Positions 20,542-29,759 of a stretch of DNA of 32,164 nt are shown one piece after another. The translations under genes and the position numbers were made by a program. The notes under the pieces were generated by a model. It searched no databases. It saw nothing but the letters and a program-made list of their open reading frames with translations, and was not told the origin of the DNA. Location: NCBI GenBank assembly GCA_900073065.1, contig FJOG01000013.1, positions 1,321,773 through 1,353,936 on the forward strand, read 5' to 3'. The stretch's first letter is position 1. The number at the start of each line of letters is the position of its first letter. This DNA comes from Phialocephala subalpina (taxonomy: Eukaryota; Ascomycota; Leotiomycetes; Helotiales; Mollisiaceae).

Positions 20542-21551
20542 TGGAAGTGACCGTTCTTAAAAAATTGCGTTTGTGCTAATGCCAGACGAGTAATATGAGA
20601 ACGTTTGGGATGACGATCTATGTCGACAGCAGGTGAAATGTGTAATCGATCGAGCTATTCGGATCGGTAGTTGATGTCCATCAGTACCGTGCAATGTGCC
20701 GTTGCGGGGCCCTCAGAAACAGTGATGATAGATGTATGTATCACATATCGCTCGGATAGCCCCGGTAATATTGACCGGCTTTTGACATTCTTGGTTGGGT
20801 ACGGAAATCTGCTGCTATGCACTGTCAATGTGCCACCATCCATACATATGCTGTTCACGCCGAGAGCGGAAAGTAGTGATCCAATCGAGCGCAAATCATA
20901 TTTGAGCATGATTGAGGTTGTTCCGAATTCTCAGCGAAATGTGAAGAGTCGATGAAGTGGATGAGAATCATGTGACTGTACATGCTTTACTGCATCCCCA
21001 TGAATTTCGGTGTCTTTGACGACAAAATAACATAATTTGGAAATTTGTTACATATAAGAAATTATAAAAGGAAGCGCGCATTCTCGTCAAACCCTGAGGA
21101 TACTATTTTCAATGAAGCAGTAGCAAATTCCACGTGACCAGTGGTGGACGACTTCGGTGCTATGTTGGCAGCTGTGGGGAACATGACAATGCAGGGACAG
21201 AAACACAACTTAATCATAATACCAAATACACAGTCAAGAACCTGACCTTGAGGCGGTCTGGGTCTGCGAGCATGATCAAGGACTTGCACAACTTCGGTCT
21301 GCCCTTGAAGCAGCTCTAACTCGAGAAGCAGTCCACAGCGCAGATAACCGCTCCGTCTTAGTACATACGAGGTGGTACAAAAATTCAAACCGTGACCCGG
21401 AGCTCGTAGTAAACGTCAGACAGCAAGTGATAAAAAGAAGATAAATATCCAGAAAAGGCTCAAGGCACACACGCTGGGCAATCCAGAAACACAAATACAT
21501 CACCCGAACTTCAACACTCGCTATCTTCCTAGTTCTACCTAAAAAGTCAGA
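20542..21551. promoter_or_regulatory. Divergent promoter, UstYa copy 2 / RiPP precursor
   Basis: About 1 kb of non-coding DNA shared by the start of UstYa copy 2 (left, minus) and the precursor gene (right, plus). AGAACGTTTGGG lies at 20598-20609. A TATA-like GATAAATATCC lies about 105 bases upstream of the precursor ATG (21439-21450). A shared divergent promoter would let one regulator switch on enzyme and precursor together, which is inference. Confidence 0.5.
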
Positions 21552-22002
21552 ATGCGCTTTTCTTTGATCCTTCTCCCAGCCATGGTTGCTCTTACTACAG
21601 CAGCTGCTATTCCTAGTAAGTACACTTCGAGGTTCGCTCATGTAGCTTTGACTGACTCGGTGCAAAGATGGACTTATAGGACTTGCCGTTCGTGCTGATG
21701 CTGATACTGCCACGCTGTACAAGACCAACAAGAGAGCCGACGCAGATACTGCTACTCTGTATAAGACGAACAAGCGAGCAGATGCCGATACAGCAACTTT
21801 GTACAAAACCAATAAGCGAGAGCCGGCCGACGCCGATACGGCCACTCTGTACAAGACGAACAAGCGTGCCCCAGCTGATGCCGACTCAGCCACACTCTAC
21901 AAGACCAACAAGCGAGTAGATGCCGACTCCGCTACTTTGTATAAGACCAACAAACGAGTTCCCGCCGATGCTAACTCTGCCACTCTTTACAAGACCAACT
22001 AA
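21552..22002 (+). CDS. RiPP precursor peptide, seven KEX2-separated repeats
   Basis: Two exons, 21552-21615 and 21680-22002, with a 64-base intron (donor GTAAGT, acceptor TATAG); 128 residues. An alternative acceptor 12 bases earlier (CAAAG) is also in frame and would add four residues. Residues 1-19 are a signal peptide (MRFSLILLPAMVALTTAAA). Residues 27-128 are seven repeats of 14-16 residues, each ending ATLYKTN; the first six are followed by Lys-Arg and the seventh ends at the stop codon. The consensus is ADADTATLYKTNKR. Lys-Arg is the cleavage site of the Golgi protease Kex2. Signal peptide, Kex2-spaced repeats and neighbouring UstYa genes together define the dikaritin/KEP class of fungal RiPP precursors. 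The likely product is a cyclic peptide built from a core around the Tyr of TLYKTN. The core differs from those I know (ustiloxin YAIG, phomopsin YVIPID, asperipin FYYTGY). A mating-pheromone precursor is less likely. Confidence 0.9.
21694..21999 (+). repeat. Seven coding repeats of the RiPP precursor
   Basis: Units of 42, 42, 42, 48, 48, 42 and 42 bases. Leaders differ (ADAD three times, then EPADAD, APADAD, VDAD and VPADAN), while the core ATLYKTN is identical in all seven. Codons vary: Leu uses CTG, TTG, CTC and CTT; Tyr uses TAC and TAT; Thr and Asn also alternate. Identical amino acids with differing codons indicate selection on the peptide, not recent DNA duplication. Confidence 0.95.
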
Positions 22003-22713
22003 GGTCCAGGCGAGCTTCGAGCACAGAGTCGTTCTAGGCGCTGTCTGGGCTCAATTGGGGGAGTGATTTGGTGTGAAGTGATTTGACAGGCTGGCCTTAG
22101 AATGAGGGAAACTTTCTTATGTCTGGATGTTTTCGATCGTTGGGGAGGTTGGGTTCAGAGGAGATGGATTGCGGTCAGAGGATACACACACTCGCTTGAA
22201 AGTAGAAATGGAGTGTCGTTCATTTGAACATTGCACAAAGATTGCGAATATTACTGCGACGTGAAGGATGTGTGACATTTCGTTCGTGTGATGTAAGAAA
22301 GTTGAAGATGATTCGGGTTTGAAAGAAACGTGGAGGGCATCGAGTCTCGGGTCCCGAGTCGAGAAAGGGGGTGGGGTATGCTCGCTTAAAGACCCCTTTT
22401 CTGTTCGCCACTTGCCCTACTTTTGCTCCTTTCGCATACTTCCCTCGACGCCTTTGCGTGAGGATGAAGCTTGAGAGACCTGACCATTTGGATAATAGGA
22501 TGCTGGATCATCCTGGTAATCATGCCTCGCAGTAGATCGATGTCCCAAGCTGATGTGGTGATTGAGATCTCCGTCGACGGCCCCCTTTCCGTGGCAAAAT
22601 AATCGCCTAGGGCAAGTATTCAACCAAAGATATTGTCCCAGGAACTTCTCAATTTCGAGCTCATCGATCCCCGATGTATCAAAGACATGTTTAATCCCGT
22701 CTTCCTTCCATTC
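22003..22713. other. Intergenic between convergent genes
   Basis: About 710 bases between the precursor stop and the HET gene stop. It contains a dispersed element (22351-22388) that resembles one at about 31002-31034, including CTCGGG-T-CCCGAG, a perfect 6-base dyad at 22346-22358. No gene seen; frames at 22417-22857 are shadows or lack support. Confidence 0.45.
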
Positions 22714-24873
22714 CTACACCAAACAGATGATCTCTTTCTTCAGCAATCCATCTCTCCATCGCGTAGCAGCAAAATTATCCTCGCCCTCCCACATGAGTTC
22801 GCGTACATAACACGGTCCAACGAGTTTGTACGTCCCAAACATATCCGTCGGTCGTAAAAGCAGTGGCATTCCGCAGCCAAACACAACCACAAGAACATCA
22901 CCAGGCTCAAGAATTCCAGGTCCAAGACCACAGCTACCGCCGAGAGTGGTGAAGAATTCCCTTCCTCCGCTATTGATATTCATCTCGGCGAGATAGGCAT
23001 GCCCGTCCGGCGGGCGAAGTTTCATCTGTTCAACTTCAGGGTCGAAATAAGGGTCATTCGTTGCTTTTTTGTGGAATTCGGGATCGGTTTCAGCGCACCA
23101 GGCTAGAAAGTCTTGCTTGATACGTTTTGGGATCCGATACATGCCATTCACCAATGTCCAAATGAAGAAACGCCAATGATTCTCGTCTATTTCCACATTG
23201 GCTGATTGTAGAGCGTCCTGGTAGATCTCGTAAAGGCTTCGGACGGTGTGGGAATTAGGTCCAACAGACTTTCCTTCGAGACTTGCATCTCTGGGTGTAA
23301 ACTGCTGCGAGTGACGATCGACTTTGTCAACTAGCAGAGCCTCGACGGAGAGCTTGTTACCCGACACATCCATGATGATCTCTTTCCGATCAACTTTCAG
23401 GCCTGTGAAATCCGGGTGGAAAGGCGAGCAAGGCGTTATGTTTCTGTGCCATTGAGGCACCCACGATGGCAGTGATGCAGAGGAAACGAGATCATCTTGT
23501 GCATTATCGACGAAACACAGCAGATCTAATCCTTGGCTCTCGAGCAAGATTTTCTCGGCCATGCGGAGGTGTATTACTGATAGACTCAAGGTATAGTCGG
23601 CATCGATCAAGCCCTGCAGTGAAGGGTGCCCCAGGAAGGCAAAAATATGGTCTTGCGGTATCGTTGCGTGGAGAAGGCGACTAGATTCGAGAATAGTTAG
23701 AGATATTAATGCGTCACTTCCATAGTGGTAGTTGGCAAGCTCTCGCAATATCCATACTTCTTTATCGTTGATCCACGATTCATGCCGTCCTATCTTCGAC
23801 CAGACGGAGTCGAATAAATCACTAGTCATTCCTGTCCCTGAGCTATCGCCCACAATCAGGGTCTCCGCACAGATTTCAGCGTAAAGGGCAATCTCGCTCC
23901 ATTGGATCGATGCTTTTCCAACGAATGCTTTGGCCTGTGCCGACCTAGACAAATTTCAAAGTCAGTGGGCGGGTTTCATCCGTTTCGGTATGAAGAGCTG
24001 TATGGTTGAGAAAAGTGATGAGAAATGAATTAGGTTGGGAGTAAGTCAGACTGGAGCCTCTACGGCCCGAGAAGCTGAGACTTACAGGGTAATATCTCAT
24101 GATATGTGCTTTATTGAATATTTCTAGGTGAAGAGTTAAGTGTCCGGGGATTTGCGGGACACCAACGGTTGCAGACTCTAGAGATATGAAAGAGAGTGTG
24201 AAACATACAAGCCGACTTCCATAACTACCCAACAACGTGAAAACCATGGGCGCTTGAAGAAACCCTGCAAGCATCGCCGTCGCCTTTTCTCGGACCACAA
24301 CACAAGCTCAGGAGGCATCGACGGTATTCGACGCATGCTCTCAAAGATATGCTGATCGCTCGTCCTGTCCATGTCCATAATTCGTGACTGTATGCACCGA
24401 TTCAGCTGCTTCATCATCGCAAACGAAGTCTCCGCACATCCTGATTCAGTCATGGCACAATCGTCATGCTCGTCATGCTCGTCATGCTCGCCCAGCCAGA
24501 TTAAGGTACAGCTCCCATGCTCGTATATATTGCTCATAAATCCAACTTGATGGCCCTTCTCCAAGTCGTCGCTTTGGTTGATGCAAATACCATCTGCCCA
24601 AAGAAGTCTCGGCTCAGCCTGCTGTCGGAATCGTCGCAGAGCTTGAAACAAAGTCTTTGTGATGGACATCGAATCGCCATTGCAGGTAATCTCGTGGGAC
24701 ATTGTCGGATCTTCCCATGCGTAGGAGATTGGTTCGTAGCTAGGCGCGGTGTCGAGCTCATAGGTGAGCAATTCGCATTGTATGGGGTCCTCGAAAGCGC
24801 CTGGTAGCAACTTCAGCGCCCTGAAGTATCGCCCGTGCGGTAATGAACTGTGCGCGAATGTAGCCTTCGTCAT
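22714..24873 (-). CDS. HET-domain (heterokaryon incompatibility) protein
   Basis: Two exons, 24873-24209 and 23944-22714, giving 631 residues. The HET domain spans about residues 45-225: it opens YEPISYAWEDP, has LLWADGICINQSDDLEKGHQ and SCTLIWLGEH, and ends WFSRCWVVMEVGL. These three blocks are the diagnostic HET motifs. The intron is 264 bases, long for this window; it has donor GTATGT and acceptor TCTAG and restores the frame, but a small internal exon might be hidden in it. The C-terminal part contains DFTGLKVDRKEI and a closing DVLVVVFGCGMPLLLRP, typical of the tail of this family. A GTCATGCTC microsatellite (about 24463-24490) encodes a short Glu-His-Asp run. HET proteins trigger cell death after fusion of unlike hyphae; many copies in fungal genomes have unknown roles. 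It converges on the RiPP precursor gene. Confidence 0.85.
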
Positions 24874-25645
24874 TTCGATGCTATGAGTTGATTCTCAATT
24901 ACCTGTGCTGCGAGCGGTGCGTTGATAGTTAATAAGAAAGAAGTTGGGGGTTGTCGCCTGGAAAAAGAAAGGGAAAGACTGCATCTTCCTTCTGCAGGTT
25001 GGTGAGGCTGCTGCGCATGCATCAGAACGAATCACAGTGTCTGAATCCGGTGAGCGTTTACTGTGTTACAACAGATAGAGTTCGATGAAGAGCGCACGCA
25101 ATACGGACCACAAGAAAGCAGCGAGGTCGAATTATGAAGCAAATGCCCTGACTTCATAATGATCATAAGCCCTCCAAATCATGACATACAACCTAGAAGA
25201 ACCTTGCAAACGAAATTCAAAGGCAACTCGAATGCTAGAACAGACTCTTCAAATAGCAGCAGGAAGAAATAAATGACTAGGAACAGAAACGATAAATAAC
25301 ATCCTGTCCAAATAACTCATGTTCAAAAGTGAAGAACTTTCTTCCAGTTGGTCCAAGGAAAGAGAGCAATCAAAACAATCCCGACGCGCGGGTGACCTCC
25401 TCATTGCTTACCTCATTCCACCTGACTTTCAAATCAAACAATCAATCTCTCATCCGCTTATCGATAACACATCCCCTGCAACCCACCGGCTCGACCAAAT
25501 GCCGAGGTCTTCGCACGAGCTGTTGATCTAGACTCACCTGCTTCATAATAACACTCGAAACGCTTTACAAACCAAACATCAGATTCCTCGCATGTCACTG
25601 ACTTCTTCAGCCTAAGCTTTCGCAACGCAAGAGTACATAAGGTTC
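24874..25645. promoter_or_regulatory. Divergent promoter, HET / glutathione peroxidase
   Basis: About 770 bases between two divergent start codons. No gene is visible. Frames at 25319-25531 lack support. The last 60 bases before the peroxidase ATG form a short leader. No clear regulatory motif. Confidence 0.45.
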
Positions 25646-26554
25646 ATGCGCCTCCCGCCACGCTACTTTCGACCTCTGTCTAATTTGAGATTCACGACTC
25701 GTGCTAGAAGCTTCATACCTGCTTCTCGACCATATCTTCGAACTACACCGCAACAGCAACACAGGACATTGTTCACAGCAAGAACAGCAAACATGGCATC
25801 AGCAACATCATTCTACGATTTCAAGCCACTCGACAGTACGTCCTTCCTCTTCCATTCCTCCATTCCACCCTTCAATTGATGATGGGAGAAATTACCCCTC
25901 CATCCATCATACGATAGATAGCTAACCCCACCTTCTGCAAAATAGAGAAAGGCAACGCCACACCCCTCGAATCCTACAAGGGAAAAGTAGTCTTGATCGT
26001 CAACACGGCGAGTAAATGCGGATTCACGCCACAATATGAGGGTCTGGAGAAATTGTATAAGAAATTGAAGGAGACACATGGGTTTGTTTCCCCAATCCCC
26101 CGTCCGCCTGCAAGCTTTGGCAATGGCACAATGTCTCAATTCCATCCGCACATCTCATTCACCCACCCCTATACGTCCAGAAAATAACCAAAATACTAAT
26201 ACACCCCCTCCCCACAGAGACGATTTCCAAATCCTCGGCTTCCCCTGCAACCAATTCGGTTCCCAAGAACCCGGAACCGACGACGACATCCAATCCTTCT
26301 GCCAAGTAAACTACGGCGTCTCCTTCCCCATCATGGGCAAAACCGACGTAAACGGCGATAAAGCCAACCCCCTCTTCGAATGGCTCAAAGAAGAGAAACC
26401 AGGATTGTTGGGAATGAAGAGGGTTAAGTGGAATTTTGAGAAATGGTTGGTGGGGAGGGATGGGAAGGTTAAGGGGAGGTGGGCTAGTACTACGAAGCCG
26501 GAGAGTTTGGAGAAGCCGATTTTGGAGGAGTTGGCTGCGAAGAGTGAGTTGTAG
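25646..26554 (+). CDS. Glutathione peroxidase-like thiol peroxidase
   Basis: Three exons: 25646-25835, 25946-26081 and 26218-26554, with introns of 110 and 136 bases; 220 residues. The peroxidatic Cys is in [15 protein letters not shown] (Cys88), the family block [13 protein letters not shown] follows (Cys119), and the likely resolving Cys is in [20 protein letters not shown] (Cys137). The catalytic Trp/Asn block reads [14 protein letters not shown]. These are the marks of the Hyr1/Gpx3 group, non-selenium enzymes that reduce hydroperoxides with thioredoxin and can relay oxidant signals. The first 49 residues are Arg-rich and lack acid residues ([15 protein letters not shown]), like a mitochondrial presequence. 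A second in-frame ATG (25793; [10 protein letters not shown]) gives the cytosolic-length form. Dual targeting by alternative starts is inference. Confidence 0.95.
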
Positions 26555-26896
26555 GTGGGATGATTGATGATGGGATGGGATATCGGTGGGAGGAGGGTTA
26601 TTGGGGTGGCATAATTTGATTCGGGATGTACGGACATTCACAATCAGGATTTGAGATATCAGTCGCTCCTCACTACGGACATTGGGGATTTGCTTCGCTT
26701 CACGATATCTCTCCTTCAGAGCTCTCCGCTCATGAAAATTGCATTTTACTTTTCGGGTCTGGTTAGACAATGAATCATAATGAAATCACATGTGTTGATT
26801 TTCCCATCCGAGCCATCCTCGGCACCTGTGATCTAGCTTCGGTACCCAGGTACAAACTACTGATCGTCATCCTTAGGTTCTGCCATTTTCGGACAA
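26555..26896. other. Intergenic between convergent genes
   Basis: About 340 bases between the peroxidase stop and the stop of the minus-strand dehydrogenase. It would hold both 3' UTRs. Nothing else seen. Confidence 0.5.
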
Positions 26897-28240
26897 TCAA
26901 ATTAGTTTCCAAACCCCATCCTGCTCCTCGATCCCCACCTCCCTTCCCTCATCCAATGCCCTCCGTCCCGCCTCAAGAATAGCAGTCGTAGCCACCGTAT
27001 TCCTCAACGTCGGCAGTCCCCTCTTATCCAGTTCCTCCAATGCGCCCGGTCCTTCCTTATTCACCTTCACACACCCATCCACAAACTTCTCAAAACTCAC
27101 GTATCCATATCCACCCTGTCCAGCAAAGTTGCCTTCTTCATCAGGAGCATAACGCATGTAAAATGGGTTATACCACATCAATTGTCCGACATTGTCGTCT
27201 GCGACATCGTATCCGCGCTTTGCTTGATCGATTCTAATCTCGCCTTTTCCGCCCATGTAGTGGAAATATTGGTTTGAGTGTACACCTGCTTTCTGGGGTG
27301 CGGTCCAGGACGCTGTGTATACGGCCGTGGCTCTCTTTTCGGGATCGGATTTCAGGACCCAGTGTACGAGGAGGGAAATCGTGTCTTCGGTAGCAGGGTC
27401 ACAGCCTAGTCCTACAGCTACGCCTTTACTGGCAGAGGCGGAGACTTTAACGGGAGTGTAGCCTCTTTGCTGGACCATGGATTCGCAGATGTCGATGTGG
27501 TGACTATTTAGGTAATAGCTGATATCTGAATCCACCCCAGCCCAAGCTTTGAAGGTCTCGAGTTGGGATTTCGGCTGGGACATGTAGCTGTAGAAGTAAT
27601 TGAAGTCTCCGAGCGATTGGGCTTTGAATCGTGCATCCGCGTATGCGGGATCATAGCGTTTGTGATGCTCGATGTAAACATAAACACCATTTTTCTTAGC
27701 TGCTGCGAGGAGAGCTTGGTGGTGTTGGAGGGTCTTGACAGCAGGTTTGGTGATTAGAACGTGGATTTTACGTTCGATAGCGTAGAGGGCGATGGGGTAG
27801 TGGGTTGTGTCTGGGGTGAAGATTGTGATTGCGTCGCCGGGGGAGAGAGCGTCGATGGCGGTTTTGTAGGATTCGGGGTCGGTTTTGTCATCGGAGGGGT
27901 AGGATTCGAAGGAGGTGTCGAGGTTGTTGTAGAATTGGGTGATGTTCTTGTTGAGATGTTCTCCTGGAGGATTGTCAGTTACTGGTTTGGGGACGACGCG
28001 AGGTCAAAACTCACGAATGGCGGGGTACTTCTTCCCACTGACTCCTACCATAGATAATTTTCCTACCTTGCCTCGTCGTCGAAGATCAAACATCGTCAAG
28101 CCGACGACGCCGACCTTCTTGTCTGAGCCGGAGGCACCCCCACCAACGAATCCTGTGGTATACTCTCCCGTTCCCACCATCAGGACATTCAATGGCTTAG
28201 AGCCATCTGCAGGCTTTGGATGACTTGCGACTTCAGCCAT
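26897..28240 (-). CDS. Gfo/Idh/MocA-family NAD(P)-dependent oxidoreductase
   Basis: Two exons, 28240-28015 and 27963-26897, around a 51-base intron (donor GTGAGT, acceptor CTCCAG); 430 residues. The N-terminal Rossmann strand is [20 protein letters not shown] (GxGxxxxxF), followed by [11 protein letters not shown]. Later blocks [20 protein letters not shown] and [14 protein letters not shown] correspond to the cofactor-binding and Lys-Pro segments of the Gfo/Idh/MocA fold, and [12 protein letters not shown] to the following conserved strand. The C-terminal half ([19 protein letters not shown]) is the usual substrate-binding sheet. Such enzymes oxidise sugars, polyols or related compounds, so a role in sugar catabolism is likely but the substrate is unknown. 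Codons are C-rich at third positions, suggesting good expression. The DapA-family gene at 29760 diverges from it. Confidence 0.88.
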
Positions 28241-29759
28241 GATGACGGTGTCTCAATTGCAAGCTGCAGTGTCGAGCTCAACCTGTGTCAATGGGCGTGG
28301 AGAAAGAAGGAAGAGGTGTTATGGATATGTACAAGGACATCATGAGATTAACACGCGTGGAAATTACGTCGAGTCGCGCTCTCAAGGAAGGAACAATCGA
28401 TTATCCGGGTTCTGGCGGGGACAACGGGAAAATAGAGGGGAAGAAGTCCACCAAGCCCCTCGCTGTGCAATACTCCGGCGCCGAAGGCCAGGTTTCAGTG
28501 CTGGTGCTGGAAGATGGGGGAAATTGGGGCGGAAGAACAGCAGTTGGGCCCAGAATCATGGCATGGCATGCTGGAAAGAGTCAATATCAGGACCAGAGAA
28601 AGTCCGTTATCCGTTGGTCACTCAAGCTGTGTGTGATGTCCCAGATACGGCTCTTTGCAGGAGTTGGGATCCCACCAAATAATTATCTGTGAACATTGCC
28701 TCCTATCGTGAGCCCAGCCAAAAAAAAAAAGGAGGCGCACTGGGGTAGCGCGGCTCGCTTATGGAGGGGAATCCAGTGTCACGATACTCATACCCCGCCA
28801 TCTTCTGTTTTTTTTCCCTCACTTCTTTTCATCCAATGTCTCACAGCATGGGGAATCGTTACCATCCACCGCGACACCTGGATACAACTATTCTTCCGGC
28901 AATTGTATGCAGCATCTGGCTGATCATAAGCTACCGACCAAAGTATTAATATGACTACCTTATATGCGGGGCACTTATCACTGGCACACGATAACAGCCT
29001 GTAGCACCCTGGGCCGAGCGGATCTTACCCCACGCTTGAGAAGGCTGATCGGATGATCAACGTTCGTCTGGTTGGTGGAAGAATTCGAAGCCAGAGCTCC
29101 GTCGACAAATCGTCACTCATCCCCATTCGACGACCATCTTGGTCCAACTCGAATATCACATTTGCAGATGTCCATCCCGGTGAGAGGTCCTGACCCTGCA
29201 TCCATATGTTGTCTTCCAGACCATCAATGAGTCTTCAACTTTCCATACAGCAGGCTTTTCCCTGAAGCTCCTCTGTGGAAACAAACCCAAAACAGCCTCG
29301 AGCAGGAGAGAATTCCTATTTTCAGCCATCTGGCATCGAGGGAGAGTAAACTATACTTCGGCGTTTCCCCGATATCTTGCCCGCTATTCACACTACTGTG
29401 GCAACCAAAAAAGGAACCAAGACGCCTTGCTCGGAATAATATCATACAGCCACTTGCCCCCACCATCGTCAGACATATGGATGCAGTCCATATCCGGGAA
29501 ATCCCTCCCAGGGCTTGAATTTCTCTTATACATACCGTACCCATCTTGTCAGAGACACAAGTTCTGACTTCGAGACGACCTTCCGTTCTCGGCCTTCACT
29601 TTTTTGTTAAGTGTCTCATTAATTCCTTTTATATATTGAGCTCCTTCCTCTTTCTCATCTTACTGCATCCTCTCTATTTCCATCTACATAATACCACAAC
29701 TTCCTTTCCTCACCTCTAGTACAACAATCGTTTTGACAACCATAGACGCAACCTCCATC
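28241..29759. promoter_or_regulatory. Long divergent intergenic region
   Basis: About 1.5 kb between two divergent metabolic genes. Two overlapping open frames (28239-28692) carry no recognisable protein features. A TTTTATATATTGAG TATA-like box at about 29627-29640 lies ~125 bases before the aldolase ATG, followed by a strongly pyrimidine-rich leader (29640-29730). A CTCGCTTA motif next to GGAGGGG is at 28754-28770. Confidence 0.5.
29627..29640 (+). promoter_or_regulatory. TATA-like box before the aldolase gene
   Basis: TTTTATATATTGAG sits about 120-130 bases upstream of the ATG at 29760 and is followed by a pyrimidine-rich stretch of about 90 bases, a common core-promoter and leader arrangement in filamentous ascomycetes. 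Confidence 0.6.

Noticed and set aside
21552..22002. Repeat precursor as an alpha-type mating pheromone
   Set aside because: Kex2 sites and dipeptide leaders would fit, but the core lacks the Trp/Cys/Gly-Gln pattern of ascomycete alpha pheromones and the gene sits beside two UstYa genes.
26159..26770. Minus-strand frame of 203 codons
   Set aside because: Shadow of the glutathione peroxidase last exon.
28239..28692. Two overlapping plus-strand frames of 135-147 codons
   Set aside because: No recognisable domain, the first codon of the shorter frame is GTG, and the two frames compete. Treated as non-coding.
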